Positions 54,654-62,266 of a DNA stretch of 64,000 bases are shown piece after piece. Origin of the DNA: Methylotenera versatilis 79 (GTDB lineage: Bacteria > Pseudomonadota > Gammaproteobacteria > Burkholderiales > Methylophilaceae); NCBI RefSeq assembly GCF_000384375.1, contig NZ_ARVX01000001.1, forward strand, positions 1,984,001 through 2,048,000. Reading direction: 5' to 3'. Each line of letters starts with the position of its first letter. Position 1 is the stretch's first letter. Made by a program: the position numbers and the translations under genes. The notes below the pieces were generated by a model. It did not search any database and had not been told where the DNA came from. It saw only the letters and a program-made list of their open reading frames with translations.

Positions 54654-55322
54654 TTAAATTAACTTATAGTTGATTTTATAGCCTTCTGGCGTAATGGATT
54701 TTAAAGCCACCCATTCATTTTTCGCGTTATACCAAAGTTCTATATTGAGCTTGTTTTTGCCGTTCAAACTACCCTTAAGTTTGTAATGTGTTACCTCAGC
54801 TGGTTGACCTTTTACAGTGATTGTTTCTTGGCCTAACTTCTCAAAGTTAGTGTCTAAATATTCTGCATTTTGAGGGTTAAGTAATTTAGATTGTGTTAGG
54901 ATTTTAGGATTCCAGTAAGCAAAAGTCATGGTGCAGGTAGGCAAAGTTTGCGTGGTTTTGCCATCACTCACTTCAAAGCCCGCGTCTTTTTTTGCGCCTT
55001 TGATATTGCTGACTACTTTGTTTTCCGTGGTATTGGCTTCCAAGCTCGCCAAGCAATCATCTTTCCATTGCTCTTTTGCCGTATGGTCGTAGTTGTAAGC
55101 TTCAATAAATAGCACTTTTACATTGAATTTAGCGCGGCTGGTTAACTGGCGATTCTGATCTAAAGTAAATGTATGTTTACCAATCTTGCTTTTATCCAAA
55201 TACACATCAAACGCCCATTCTTCTGCCATTACAGGCAATGCGATCAACGCTGTGCTTAAAAATAGACACGCCGATTTAGCTAATGCGTTATTAAATGGAT
55301 GCTTTAAAAGATGCTTGAACAT
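54654..55322 (-). CDS. Secreted DUF6134-like protein
   Basis: ATG 55322, preceded by GAGGG with close spacing, gives 222 residues; longer frames would overlap DUF1295. It has a signal peptide (about 1-35, ending LIALPVMA) and then a beta-rich domain beginning EEWAFDVYLDKSKIGKHTF. Later motifs are EANTTENKVVSNIKG and CTMTFAYWNPKILTQ. I assign it to the DUF6134 type by resemblance only. It is periplasmic and function is unknown, but the family often accompanies DUF1295, lipocalin and CFA genes. Confidence 0.82.
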   Translation of the reverse strand: MFKHLLKHPFNNALAKSACLFLSTALIALPVMAEEWAFDVYLDKSKIGKHTFTLDQNRQLTSRAKFNVKVLFIEAYNYDHTAKEQWKDDCLASLEANTTENKVVSNIKGAKKDAGFEVSDGKTTQTLPTCTMTFAYWNPKILTQSKLLNPQNAEYLDTNFEKLGQETITVKGQPAEVTHYKLKGSLNGKNKLNIELWYNAKNEWVALKSITPEGYKINYKLI

Positions 55323-55347
55323 AAAACCCTCGTTAATAAAAGCTAGT

Positions 55348-56124
55348 TCACTCGTTTTTCGGTAAACCCGGTATAAAACTATTGGTATTTTTAATATATT
55401 TAACATAAGCAGGGCGGCGTTCTGAAATGTCTTTTTCCAGCAAGCTGACACCGCTGACTTTTAATAAAAGTAATGTCATTAAAATTGGTGAGATGATTGC
55501 CCACCAAGCGCCACCGGCTAACGCGATCAAATAAAATGCCCACCAAACGCAGCATTCGCCAAAATAATTGGGATGGCGGCTGTAGCGCCATAAGCCTGCG
55601 TTGAGCACTTGACCTTTGTTTTTAGGGTTATCTTTAAACTGAGTTAACTGCCAATCGGCAACAGTTTCCCAGAAGAATCCAAATAAAAATAATGACAATC
55701 CCAGATAATCAAGCGTGTTAATCAGGGCATTTGAATCGATTGCGCCGTACAGTGAAATCGAAATAATCCAAGCCAGCACAGCTTGCAAACCAAATATAAT
55801 GTAGGCACTTTTTAACCAAAAAAGTGGCTCATTATTTTTGCGAATCTCAACGTAACGATGGTCTTCATGTGGACCCCAATTGCGCCAAGTGAGGTATGCA
55901 CATAATCGCACTGCCCAAAGCGTGACCAGAGTTAACACTAGATAAACACGTGCGCTGCCTTCATACACAAACAGTGCGCTGGTAAAAGCTGCCAGTATAA
56001 AAAACAAGCTCCACATGCTATCTACGTGGGTGACGTTATCGCGCATCAAGCTGATTACCCAGCCTAAAAGGGCGAATAAGCCGATTGCCACCAAGCTGTA
56101 ACCATAAATTGACCAATTGAACAT
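55348..56124 (-). CDS. DUF1295 membrane protein (steroid 5-alpha-reductase-like)
   Basis: The 258-residue polytopic protein has about seven membrane helices and ends with the family motif GLWRYSRHPNYFGECCVWW, then SPILMTLLLLKVSGVSLLEK. DUF1295 is related to steroid 5-alpha-reductase and isoprenylcysteine methyltransferase families, so an NAD(P)H-linked reduction of a lipid is plausible. It sits 27 bp after DUF2878 in the ECF-headed array. Confidence 0.9.
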   Translation of the reverse strand: MFNWSIYGYSLVAIGLFALLGWVISLMRDNVTHVDSMWSLFFILAAFTSALFVYEGSARVYLVLTLVTLWAVRLCAYLTWRNWGPHEDHRYVEIRKNNEPLFWLKSAYIIFGLQAVLAWIISISLYGAIDSNALINTLDYLGLSLFLFGFFWETVADWQLTQFKDNPKNKGQVLNAGLWRYSRHPNYFGECCVWWAFYLIALAGGAWWAIISPILMTLLLLKVSGVSLLEKDISERRPAYVKYIKNTNSFIPGLPKNE

Positions 56125-56151
56125 GTTAAGTATTCGCCTTAAGCTTTAGAA

Positions 56152-56673
56152 CTAATATTTAAAACCATCAAATTTTGCCGATAATCGCAGCATTAACGGC
56201 GTTAATATTGCCCAACCGATGCTGAGAGCGATATAACTGGCTGGCATCATATTGAGCGTGACTGCGCCTAATCTGGCCGCGCCCATATAAGCCAAAGGCC
56301 CGCCAATTGCACCGAATAATACGGCAATCAGCCAGCGGTCATGCATCCAGCGCAAACTTACATTTAATATCGTCACAAATTCTGCCCAAAGTGCCAATAT
56401 CCAAACGGGAACTAGTGCGTTCATCCAGCTATGTGATTCATAACTAATCAGTTGATGATTCAACATCATTTGATCAAATGTTCCGCCAATAACCAGCACA
56501 ATCAATAACAAAGCCAGTTCGCGTTTTGGCTGTTTGGCCTGTATTAAATGCCAAACCACAATCGCCAGCACCACTGCAACGCCTAACCAGGGCATTTGTT
56601 TGGCTGCGCCAATCACGCAGGCAAACCAGCCGATTTGAAACAAAATAAAGTTAATAACCATGTTGCGTTGCAT
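56152..56673 (-). CDS. DUF2878 membrane protein
   Basis: The 173-residue protein has about five membrane helices and the DUF2878 pattern FILFQIGWFACVIGAAK at the start, GTFDQMMLNHQLISY in the middle, and LFGAIGGPLAYMGAARLGAV near the end. Function unknown. The family nearly always occurs in ECF-sigma-linked lipid arrays with DUF1295 and CFA-like enzymes (recalled). It lies 14 bp after the upstream methyltransferase gene. Confidence 0.88.
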   Translation of the reverse strand: MQRNMVINFILFQIGWFACVIGAAKQMPWLGVAVVLAIVVWHLIQAKQPKRELALLLIVLVIGGTFDQMMLNHQLISYESHSWMNALVPVWILALWAEFVTILNVSLRWMHDRWLIAVLFGAIGGPLAYMGAARLGAVTLNMMPASYIALSIGWAILTPLMLRLSAKFDGFKY

Positions 56674-56687
56674 GCTATTTATTAAGA

Positions 56688-57719
56688 CTATCTTTTCTCA
56701 AATAAATAGTGTGTAACCCACCATTCTTGACCATTGTTATAACCGAATAATTCTGCACAAGCCATGTAAAACATGCGCCAGCGATTACGCCACATTTCCA
56801 CATCTTTATCACCATAAGTGGCGGCTAAAATCGGTGTAATGGCTTTTGCGTTTTTATCCATATTTTCCAGCCAAGCATTGGCGGTTTTTTCATAATGTGT
56901 GCCATCCCAGCGCCAGCGTTGGATTAACTTCAAATCATCTTGAAAATGTAGTGGTAAATCGTCACTTGGCATAATGCCGCCGCTAAAGAAAAACTGACTC
57001 ATCCAGTCATCATCGGCTTTTACATCAAAAGCATAAGGCGTGTTGCGGTGCACAAAGATATGCTTGAAGAACTTGCCTTTAGGTTTCAGCCAACTAGCGA
57101 CTTTTGCGTAAAGCACTTGGTAATTGCGCATATGTTCAAACATTTCCACTGATACCACGCGGTCATATTGCGCAGGTGCTTCAAATACATTCATATCTGC
57201 GGTGATAATGTTTAGATTAGTTAATCCACGCGATTTAGCCGTATTCATAATATATTCGCGCTGCGAATTAGAATTAGAAACGCCTGTGATGGTCGATTTT
57301 GGATATTGCGCTGCCATCCAAAGCGACAGCGAGCCCCAACCGCAACCTAGCTCTAAAACTGCTTGGCCATTTTGTAAATCGGCGTGGTCACAAGTTTGGA
57401 TTAACGCCAATCTTTCCGCCTCATCTAATGCTTCTGTATCTGGCATCCAAAAACAGCTACTGTATTTACGATGATTGCCCAAACAATAATGAAAGAATGC
57501 CGCAGGCACTTCGTAATGTTGCGCGTTTGCCAGTTCTGGCACTGGAGCAATTTCCGAAGCATTCATAGCCGCCACGAATTGACCCAATTGCGCCATACCG
57601 ATTTCACAGTTGCTGGCAGAAATCTCAACCAATCTCTGTTTAACTAACTGCCTAATACCTTGGCGCACAATAGAATCGGGCAAGCTACCCGATTCTGCTA
57701 ATTTAATGGCTAAACCCAT
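56688..57719 (-). CDS. Second CFA-synthase-family methyltransferase (coclaurine-N-methyltransferase-like)
   Basis: The 343-residue SAM-dependent enzyme lacks the N-terminal lipid-binding extension of classical CFA synthase. Motifs are HYEVPAAFFHYCLGNHRKYS, the SAM motif VLELGCGWGSLSLWMAAQYP, VVSVEMFEHMRNYQVLY, and a C-terminal RWRWDGTHYEKTANAWLENM. The last motif and the shape are shared with plant coclaurine N-methyltransferases and their bacterial homologues. It probably methylates an unsaturated lipid. It follows the anti-sigma gene after 52 bp. Confidence 0.9.
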   Translation of the reverse strand: MGLAIKLAESGSLPDSIVRQGIRQLVKQRLVEISASNCEIGMAQLGQFVAAMNASEIAPVPELANAQHYEVPAAFFHYCLGNHRKYSSCFWMPDTEALDEAERLALIQTCDHADLQNGQAVLELGCGWGSLSLWMAAQYPKSTITGVSNSNSQREYIMNTAKSRGLTNLNIITADMNVFEAPAQYDRVVSVEMFEHMRNYQVLYAKVASWLKPKGKFFKHIFVHRNTPYAFDVKADDDWMSQFFFSGGIMPSDDLPLHFQDDLKLIQRWRWDGTHYEKTANAWLENMDKNAKAITPILAATYGDKDVEMWRNRWRMFYMACAELFGYNNGQEWWVTHYLFEKR

Positions 57720-57771
57720 TGAATATTCTTTCTAGAAATGTGTTAACTACAAGCTTTTAATCAAAAACATA

Positions 57772-58467
57772 TTAAGTTTTTGCCAACTTACCTTGATACA
57801 ACACTGCGCCAGTTGGCTGACCAGTTGGCGAACCGCCTACAGGCTCCAGACTCACCGCTAAACTACCGGGCGCCATTAATGGGACCAATTGCGCAGGGAT
57901 TTTCATATTAGCAACGCCTTGTTGCGGCAATAAACCCAATGAAATAGGTTTGGATTTATCGGCTGGCAATAACCATAATTCAAACGCGTTATCTGGCTTG
58001 GTTTCTAAACTGGCTAATGAGATCGCTTTCATTTCCACTTCGTTGGCAGCATTTTTCGTTTCACTTAATAACCAGCCGTGCTGCGCTTTTTCTGATGATA
58101 GTAACGCAATTGCCTCAGGCGTTATTTCATCGGCAGGCTTTGGTGACTGCAACACCAAAATGGTTGCCAATGATGCGGCCAAAGCGGTCGATATAAAGGC
58201 AAAGCTTTTCCACCAGCTATTCGATTGTGCTGCTCGGTGTGCAAATAAGCGCGTTTCGATGGTTTTCCAAACCCGTTTTGGCGGGTTTACAGCAGGAACT
58301 GTGTCAGCCAATAAATGAATATGCGATTCCCACCACGCAAATGATTGAGCCCAATCCGCGCGTTGTTTTAAGAGTTGCTCAAAACGCGTGCGCGCTGCGC
58401 CTTTTAATGTGCCTAATATGTATTCGACTGAAAGCATATCGGCTAATTTATCATTGTCGTACCTCAT
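57772..58467 (-). CDS. Anti-sigma factor (RskA/anti-sigma-K-like)
   Basis: ATG 58467 is preceded by AGGAGA and overlaps the sigma stop in ATGA, giving 231 residues. The N-terminal cytoplasmic part (about 1-90) contains the helical sigma-binding region DMLSVEYILGTLKGAARTRFEQLL. A membrane helix lies at about 98-117 (FAFISTALAASLATILVL), and the periplasmic part resembles the anti-sigma-K domain (ALVPLMAPGSLAVSLEPVGG). It is not the zinc-cupin ChrR type. It should hold the ECF sigma inactive until an envelope signal arrives. Confidence 0.88.
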   Translation of the reverse strand: MRYDNDKLADMLSVEYILGTLKGAARTRFEQLLKQRADWAQSFAWWESHIHLLADTVPAVNPPKRVWKTIETRLFAHRAAQSNSWWKSFAFISTALAASLATILVLQSPKPADEITPEAIALLSSEKAQHGWLLSETKNAANEVEMKAISLASLETKPDNAFELWLLPADKSKPISLGLLPQQGVANMKIPAQLVPLMAPGSLAVSLEPVGGSPTGQPTGAVLYQGKLAKT

Positions 58468-59030
58468 GCTTTTTCTCCTTGCAAACAACTTTTAAGCGCA
58501 GTTAACCCGCGTCTAATCCATGTTTTTATTGTGCCTAAGGGTTGCACTAGATGTTTGGCTAATTGTTCGTGTGCCATGCCATGAAAATAGCTCAGTACGA
58601 TGGCTTGCCGTTGCAAAGGCGCTAATGTGTTCATGCAATTCAACAGTGCTTTAGATTCACTTTTTTCTGTGACTTTTTCTAAAGGACCTAAATCCTCTGA
58701 AGCCCAATCATCCAAACTGGCTTCATCCAATAATTGCGCTTCTTGCGGCATTGCGCGCAGCAAATCAAAACATTTATTGCGCACAATCGTGGTCATCCAA
58801 GTCATCACTGCGGCTTTTTCAGGGCGATAGTTTTGTGCGTGATGCCAAATATTAATAAACGCATCTTGTAACGCTTCTTCGGCTAAATCACGTCGATTCA
58901 ATATGCGCAAAGATAACCCGAACAATTTGGCAGAAGTGGCCTCGTACAAGGTTTGAAACGCCACTTTGTCCCCTTGTCCACTTAACGCGATTAAATGAAA
59001 CAATTCTTCAGACGTTTTTGTTTGGCTCAT
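58464..59030 (-). CDS. ECF sigma factor heading the lipid-modification array
   Basis: The 188-residue ECF sigma factor has region 2 motifs FQTLYEATSAKLFGLSLRIL, AEEALQDAFINIWHHA and VMTWMTTIVRNKCFDLLR. Region 4 is LAPLQRQAIVLSYFHGMAHE followed by an HTH (QLAKHLVQPLGTIKTWIRRG). It fits the SigK/ECF19-like group. It is followed, with a 4-bp overlap, by its anti-sigma and then nine lipid or envelope genes on the same strand. This implies that it controls them and itself. Confidence 0.92.
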   Translation of the reverse strand: MSQTKTSEELFHLIALSGQGDKVAFQTLYEATSAKLFGLSLRILNRRDLAEEALQDAFINIWHHAQNYRPEKAAVMTWMTTIVRNKCFDLLRAMPQEAQLLDEASLDDWASEDLGPLEKVTEKSESKALLNCMNTLAPLQRQAIVLSYFHGMAHEQLAKHLVQPLGTIKTWIRRGLTALKSCLQGEKA

Positions 59031-59043
59031 AATATTTAATCTG

Positions 59044-59057
59044 CAAGTTAAAACTTG
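59044..59057 (-). promoter_or_regulatory. Inverted repeat just before the ECF sigma start
   Basis: CAAGTT-AA-AACTTG is a 6-2-6 perfect inverted repeat lying 14 nt upstream of the sigma ATG. It may be an operator or a small leader hairpin. No confident ECF promoter hexamers were found in the 229-bp gap to the divergent PQQ gene. Confidence 0.35.
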
Positions 59058-59218
59058 ATACTACCTTCTAAATTCAATTTTAGGGTAATCACACGCCATG
59101 CCGTCTTAACGGTCAGTCGAGTATTAAAATGTCTGTCTTTATGCATATACGTTAAAGATGTTTTTTAGATTCAAATTAGTTTGTAATATTTGGATTGCTG
59201 CAAATGAATTTTCTTGAT

Positions 59219-59236
59219 GTATACTAATCGGTATAC
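59219..59236 (+). promoter_or_regulatory. GTATAC-N6-GTATAC repeat at the promoter of the PQQ-type gene
   Basis: Two GTATAC palindromes are separated by 6 bp. The second overlaps TATACT, a near-consensus -10 box about 22 nt before the start codon. The arrangement resembles an operator over a promoter. No adjacent regulator gene is seen. Confidence 0.5.
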
Positions 59237-59259
59237 TTTTATGCGGAATGTATTGAATC

Positions 59260-61044
59260 ATGAACATAATTAATCTGAGAGTAATTTGCGTACTTCTTTT
59301 CTGCATGTTACAGGCTTGTGCCGTCAATCAAAATAAAACACCGCAGCAGGTTAACAGTCAAGACTGGCCAAGTTTTGGGCATGATTTTACTAGTCAGCGT
59401 TTTTCACCTAACACACAGGTTAACCAAAAAAACGTGAAAGATTTGGTGCAAGCTTGGCAATTTAAAAGCGGCGTTGTCGGCAGCTTTCAAACCACGCCAA
59501 TTGTGCAAAATGGCATCATGTATCTATCGCTTCCTTATAATCACGTCGTCGCACTTAACGCTAAAACAGGTGAAGAATTATGGCGTTACAAGCATGATAG
59601 ACGTCCAGATTGGCAAATGTGCTGCGGCCCAGCCAACAGAGGTGTGGCAGTTGCCAACGGAAAAGTATTTATCGGCACGGTAGATGCGCGTTTGATTGCA
59701 TTAAATGCCAAAACCGGTGCAAAAGAGTGGGATATTGACGTTGTTGAAGGTGCGATTGTCCGTGAAGGGCAAGATTCATTAAATAAAGAGGATCCAAACA
59801 GCGCACGCAAAGTGACAGGCGGCACGGGCATTGGCATTGCGATGGCGCCAGTTGTGTATAAAGGTAAAGTGATTGTGGGCATCACTGGCGTTGGTTATGG
59901 TTTGCATATTGATAATCCAACTGCGGATGCGCCATTAGGCGCGGTAATCGGCGTAACTGGGCGCTTTGGACGTCCTGGCTTTTTAGCCGCTTACGATGTG
60001 ATTGACGGCAAGCGTGTGTGGCAATTTGACACGATTCCAGAAAAAGGTTGGGAAGGCAGTTTTGCGCAAACAACGGATGATGGCGTGACATTTAACCGTG
60101 ATATTGCGCAAGAAAAAGCCGATTTAGCTAAATATCCCGATTCAGCACGTTTTGGCGGCGGTTCGGCTTGGAGCACGCCAGCAATCGATACTGCAACAGA
60201 TACTTTATATTTTGGCACGGGTAATCCCAGCCCGCAAATGAATGATATTTCTCGCCCAGGTGATAATCTTTATACCGTTTCATTAGTGGCTTTAGATACG
60301 AATACAGGCAAATTAAAATGGCATTATCAACAAGTGCCACATGATTTGTGGGGTTATGATTTAGCCAGTCCGCCTGCATTATTTAATTATCAATTAAATG
60401 GAAGCAGCATTGCCGCAGTAGGGCAGGCCAGCAAAACCGGTTGGTTTTATGTGCACGACAGAGCGACTGGAAAATTGTTGAAAAAATCAGAAGCGTTTGT
60501 GCCGCAGCATAATTTATTTAAAAAAGCGACTGCTGAAGGTGTTGTTGTTTATCCTGGCATTCTTGGCGGCTCAAATTGGTCGCCAGTGAGTGTAGATGAA
60601 GCCAATCAACGTGTGTTTGTGGCAGGTATACATGCGCCGATCAACTATACCTTGCATGAAACGCCTGCTAAAGATGGCAAACCAGCGATTCGCTATGCAG
60701 CAAGTGAACCGACAAAAGATCCACGCTGGGGATTGTTATCAGCAATCGATTTAAGTAGTGGCAAAATCGCATGGCAGAATAAAACGGCGCAACCATTGGT
60801 TGGAGGTGTATTGGCGACTGCTGGTGGCGTATTGTTTACAGGCGAAGGCAATGGCAACTTTAATGCTTACAACAGCCAAACGGGCGAATTGCTCTGGCAA
60901 ACACATTCCGATTTTGGCGTAAACGCGCCACCTATTACTTATACTATTGATGGCATACAATATATTGCAGTCGCCAGTGGCGGCAATTCAATATTCGGTT
61001 ATAAACAGGGCGATGCAGTGTTAGTTTATAAACTTGGTTTGTAA
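59260..61044 (+). CDS. PQQ-dependent dehydrogenase (alcohol dehydrogenase type), predicted lipoprotein
   Basis: The 594-residue protein has a lipoprotein signal with lipobox LQAC (Cys20), so it should be membrane-anchored in the periplasm. It is an eight-bladed quinoprotein propeller: WPSFGHDFTSQRFSP, the vicinal Cys121-Cys122 pair in MCCGPANRG typical of PQQ alcohol dehydrogenases, YFGTGNPSPQM, HDLWGYDLASPPALF and a C-terminal GGVLATAGGVLFTGEGNGNF. The likely catalytic Asp in PAIDTATDTLYFGTGNP has Ala two residues on rather than Asp, which tentatively favours calcium over lanthanide. There is no heme c domain, so it needs an external electron acceptor. Confidence 0.88.
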   Translation: MNIINLRVICVLLFCMLQACAVNQNKTPQQVNSQDWPSFGHDFTSQRFSPNTQVNQKNVKDLVQAWQFKSGVVGSFQTTPIVQNGIMYLSLPYNHVVALNAKTGEELWRYKHDRRPDWQMCCGPANRGVAVANGKVFIGTVDARLIALNAKTGAKEWDIDVVEGAIVREGQDSLNKEDPNSARKVTGGTGIGIAMAPVVYKGKVIVGITGVGYGLHIDNPTADAPLGAVIGVTGRFGRPGFLAAYDVIDGKRVWQFDTIPEKGWEGSFAQTTDDGVTFNRDIAQEKADLAKYPDSARFGGGSAWSTPAIDTATDTLYFGTGNPSPQMNDISRPGDNLYTVSLVALDTNTGKLKWHYQQVPHDLWGYDLASPPALFNYQLNGSSIAAVGQASKTGWFYVHDRATGKLLKKSEAFVPQHNLFKKATAEGVVVYPGILGGSNWSPVSVDEANQRVFVAGIHAPINYTLHETPAKDGKPAIRYAASEPTKDPRWGLLSAIDLSSGKIAWQNKTAQPLVGGVLATAGGVLFTGEGNGNFNAYNSQTGELLWQTHSDFGVNAPPITYTIDGIQYIAVASGGNSIFGYKQGDAVLVYKLGL

Positions 61045-61089
61045 GTTAACTTAAAGTTAACCATAAAAACAGCGCATTTTTTTCTTAGT

Positions 61090-61773
61090 TTATGGGTTAT
61101 TTGCTCTCTTACTCGCAGCCAATCCAACTAAATGCGATATCACTACCGCGATATACATTAAACCGGTAAACATTTGTATAGAACTAATGGCGCGTGCCGC
61201 ATTAGAAACTGGCACGATATCGCCAATACCTGTGCCAGATTGAATCGAAAAGCTCATAAATAATAGTTCTACCCAAGTGCGTTGCATTTCTGGATGGATA
61301 GCAGCGGTGATGCTGCCAGGCACAATTTGCTGACAAGCAGAATAAGCCAGCGCAAATCCCCATACTAATAATGTAAATGTCGCGCCAGCAGCGTATAACT
61401 CGTCTATCGTCACCACATCGTCTGCAAACATATAACGTGTTAAACCAATTGCCGCGTAAAAATACAGCAAACTTTCAAAAATGTGTGCCCAGATTAATAG
61501 TGGTGCTTGATGGCTGAATGTAGCCGTGAGCGAAAATCCAATCGCGAGCACGACTAATACCAATCCAACCCAGCTGACAATTGGGCTGCGGTAAACCACC
61601 CAAACTGCCAGAATCGGCACAATCAAACCGATACTATTAAATACCACGTGGCTGGCTTCTGAATTGTTCATAAATCCATACATTAAGACGCTGACCAGTT
61701 GAGCGGCCAATAACATGGCAAAAGGATAGCGTTTTAAAAAAGTGACAATAGAAAAAGAAAGTAGAGATTTCAT
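61090..61773 (-). CDS. Ion-channel-like membrane protein with atypical pore motif
   Basis: The 227-residue protein has about five N-terminal helices and a C-terminal pair flanking the pore-like segment LLFMSFSIQSGTGIGDIVP (about 171-189). This is the layout of two-TM potassium channels of the Ion_trans_2 type. The selectivity filter reads TGIGD instead of TVGYGD, so potassium selectivity is uncertain. It is convergent with the PQQ-type gene. No ligand-binding or RCK domain is present. Confidence 0.75.
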   Translation of the reverse strand: MKSLLSFSIVTFLKRYPFAMLLAAQLVSVLMYGFMNNSEASHVVFNSIGLIVPILAVWVVYRSPIVSWVGLVLVVLAIGFSLTATFSHQAPLLIWAHIFESLLYFYAAIGLTRYMFADDVVTIDELYAAGATFTLLVWGFALAYSACQQIVPGSITAAIHPEMQRTWVELLFMSFSIQSGTGIGDIVPVSNAARAISSIQMFTGLMYIAVVISHLVGLAASKRANNP

Positions 61774-61892
61774 CGGATTATTTTCTAAATTTTAGACAAT
61801 ATTATTGATAAATATTACAGTAAAAATCTGGTTAATACTGCTTCAAGCAGGGCTGCTGAATAATTAACTAATAAAGTTCTTTACATCTTAAA

Positions 61893-61907
61893 TAAGAACC
61901 ATTATCA
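61893..61907 (+). promoter_or_regulatory. Fur box upstream of the S4-paralogue/hemP/tonB locus
   Basis: TAAGAACCATTATCA is, on the other strand, TGATAATGGTTCTTA, which matches the 7-1-7 Fur consensus at 12 of 15 positions. It lies 29 nt upstream of the first gene of the locus, as in classical Fur-repressed promoters. Confidence 0.72.
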
Positions 61908-61936
61908 TTTACATATCAATACAAATGGTGAATTGA

Positions 61937-62236
61937 ATGCAACTTCAAATGGTAAATGCTAAAAAAACTAGCGTTCTATATGACCCGGAATTACCAACGG
62001 CCAAAGATATCATGGCGGCAATTTGTTGTGTGGCAACACACTACGCAATGAAGCCGTCATTAGGCTTGGCGATTTTAGCCGCTGATTTGGCGTTAAAGTT
62101 CACTGCGCCAGAATATGCAGAATCCATATTGATTAAAGATATCTCTAAGCGATTATTGAATCAATGGGAAAACATCGTAGCGGAATACGATGATGCAGAC
62201 GCTCAAGTATTACCAGCACACGCAACATTGCAATAA
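61937..62236 (+). CDS. Unrecognised 99-residue protein, first gene of the Fur-linked locus
   Basis: The protein has a polar N-terminus, a moderately hydrophobic middle with adjacent cysteines (MAAICCVATHYAMKPSLGLA, Cys30-Cys31), and an acidic C-terminus (IVAEYDDADAQVLPAHATLQ). An in-frame ATG at 61949 could also serve as start. There is no signal peptide. It lies directly after a Fur-like box and 30 bp before the S4 paralogue, so it is probably iron-regulated. No family recognised. Confidence 0.7.
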   Translation: MQLQMVNAKKTSVLYDPELPTAKDIMAAICCVATHYAMKPSLGLAILAADLALKFTAPEYAESILIKDISKRLLNQWENIVAEYDDADAQVLPAHATLQ

Positions 62237-62266
62237 CATAAAAACTTAAAATTTCAAGGAAACAAC

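Noticed and set aside
59031-59110. RpoE/ChrR-type ECF promoter (TGATT... / TAGAAG) before the sigma gene
   Set aside because: The hexamers and spacing match poorly; not enough for a call.
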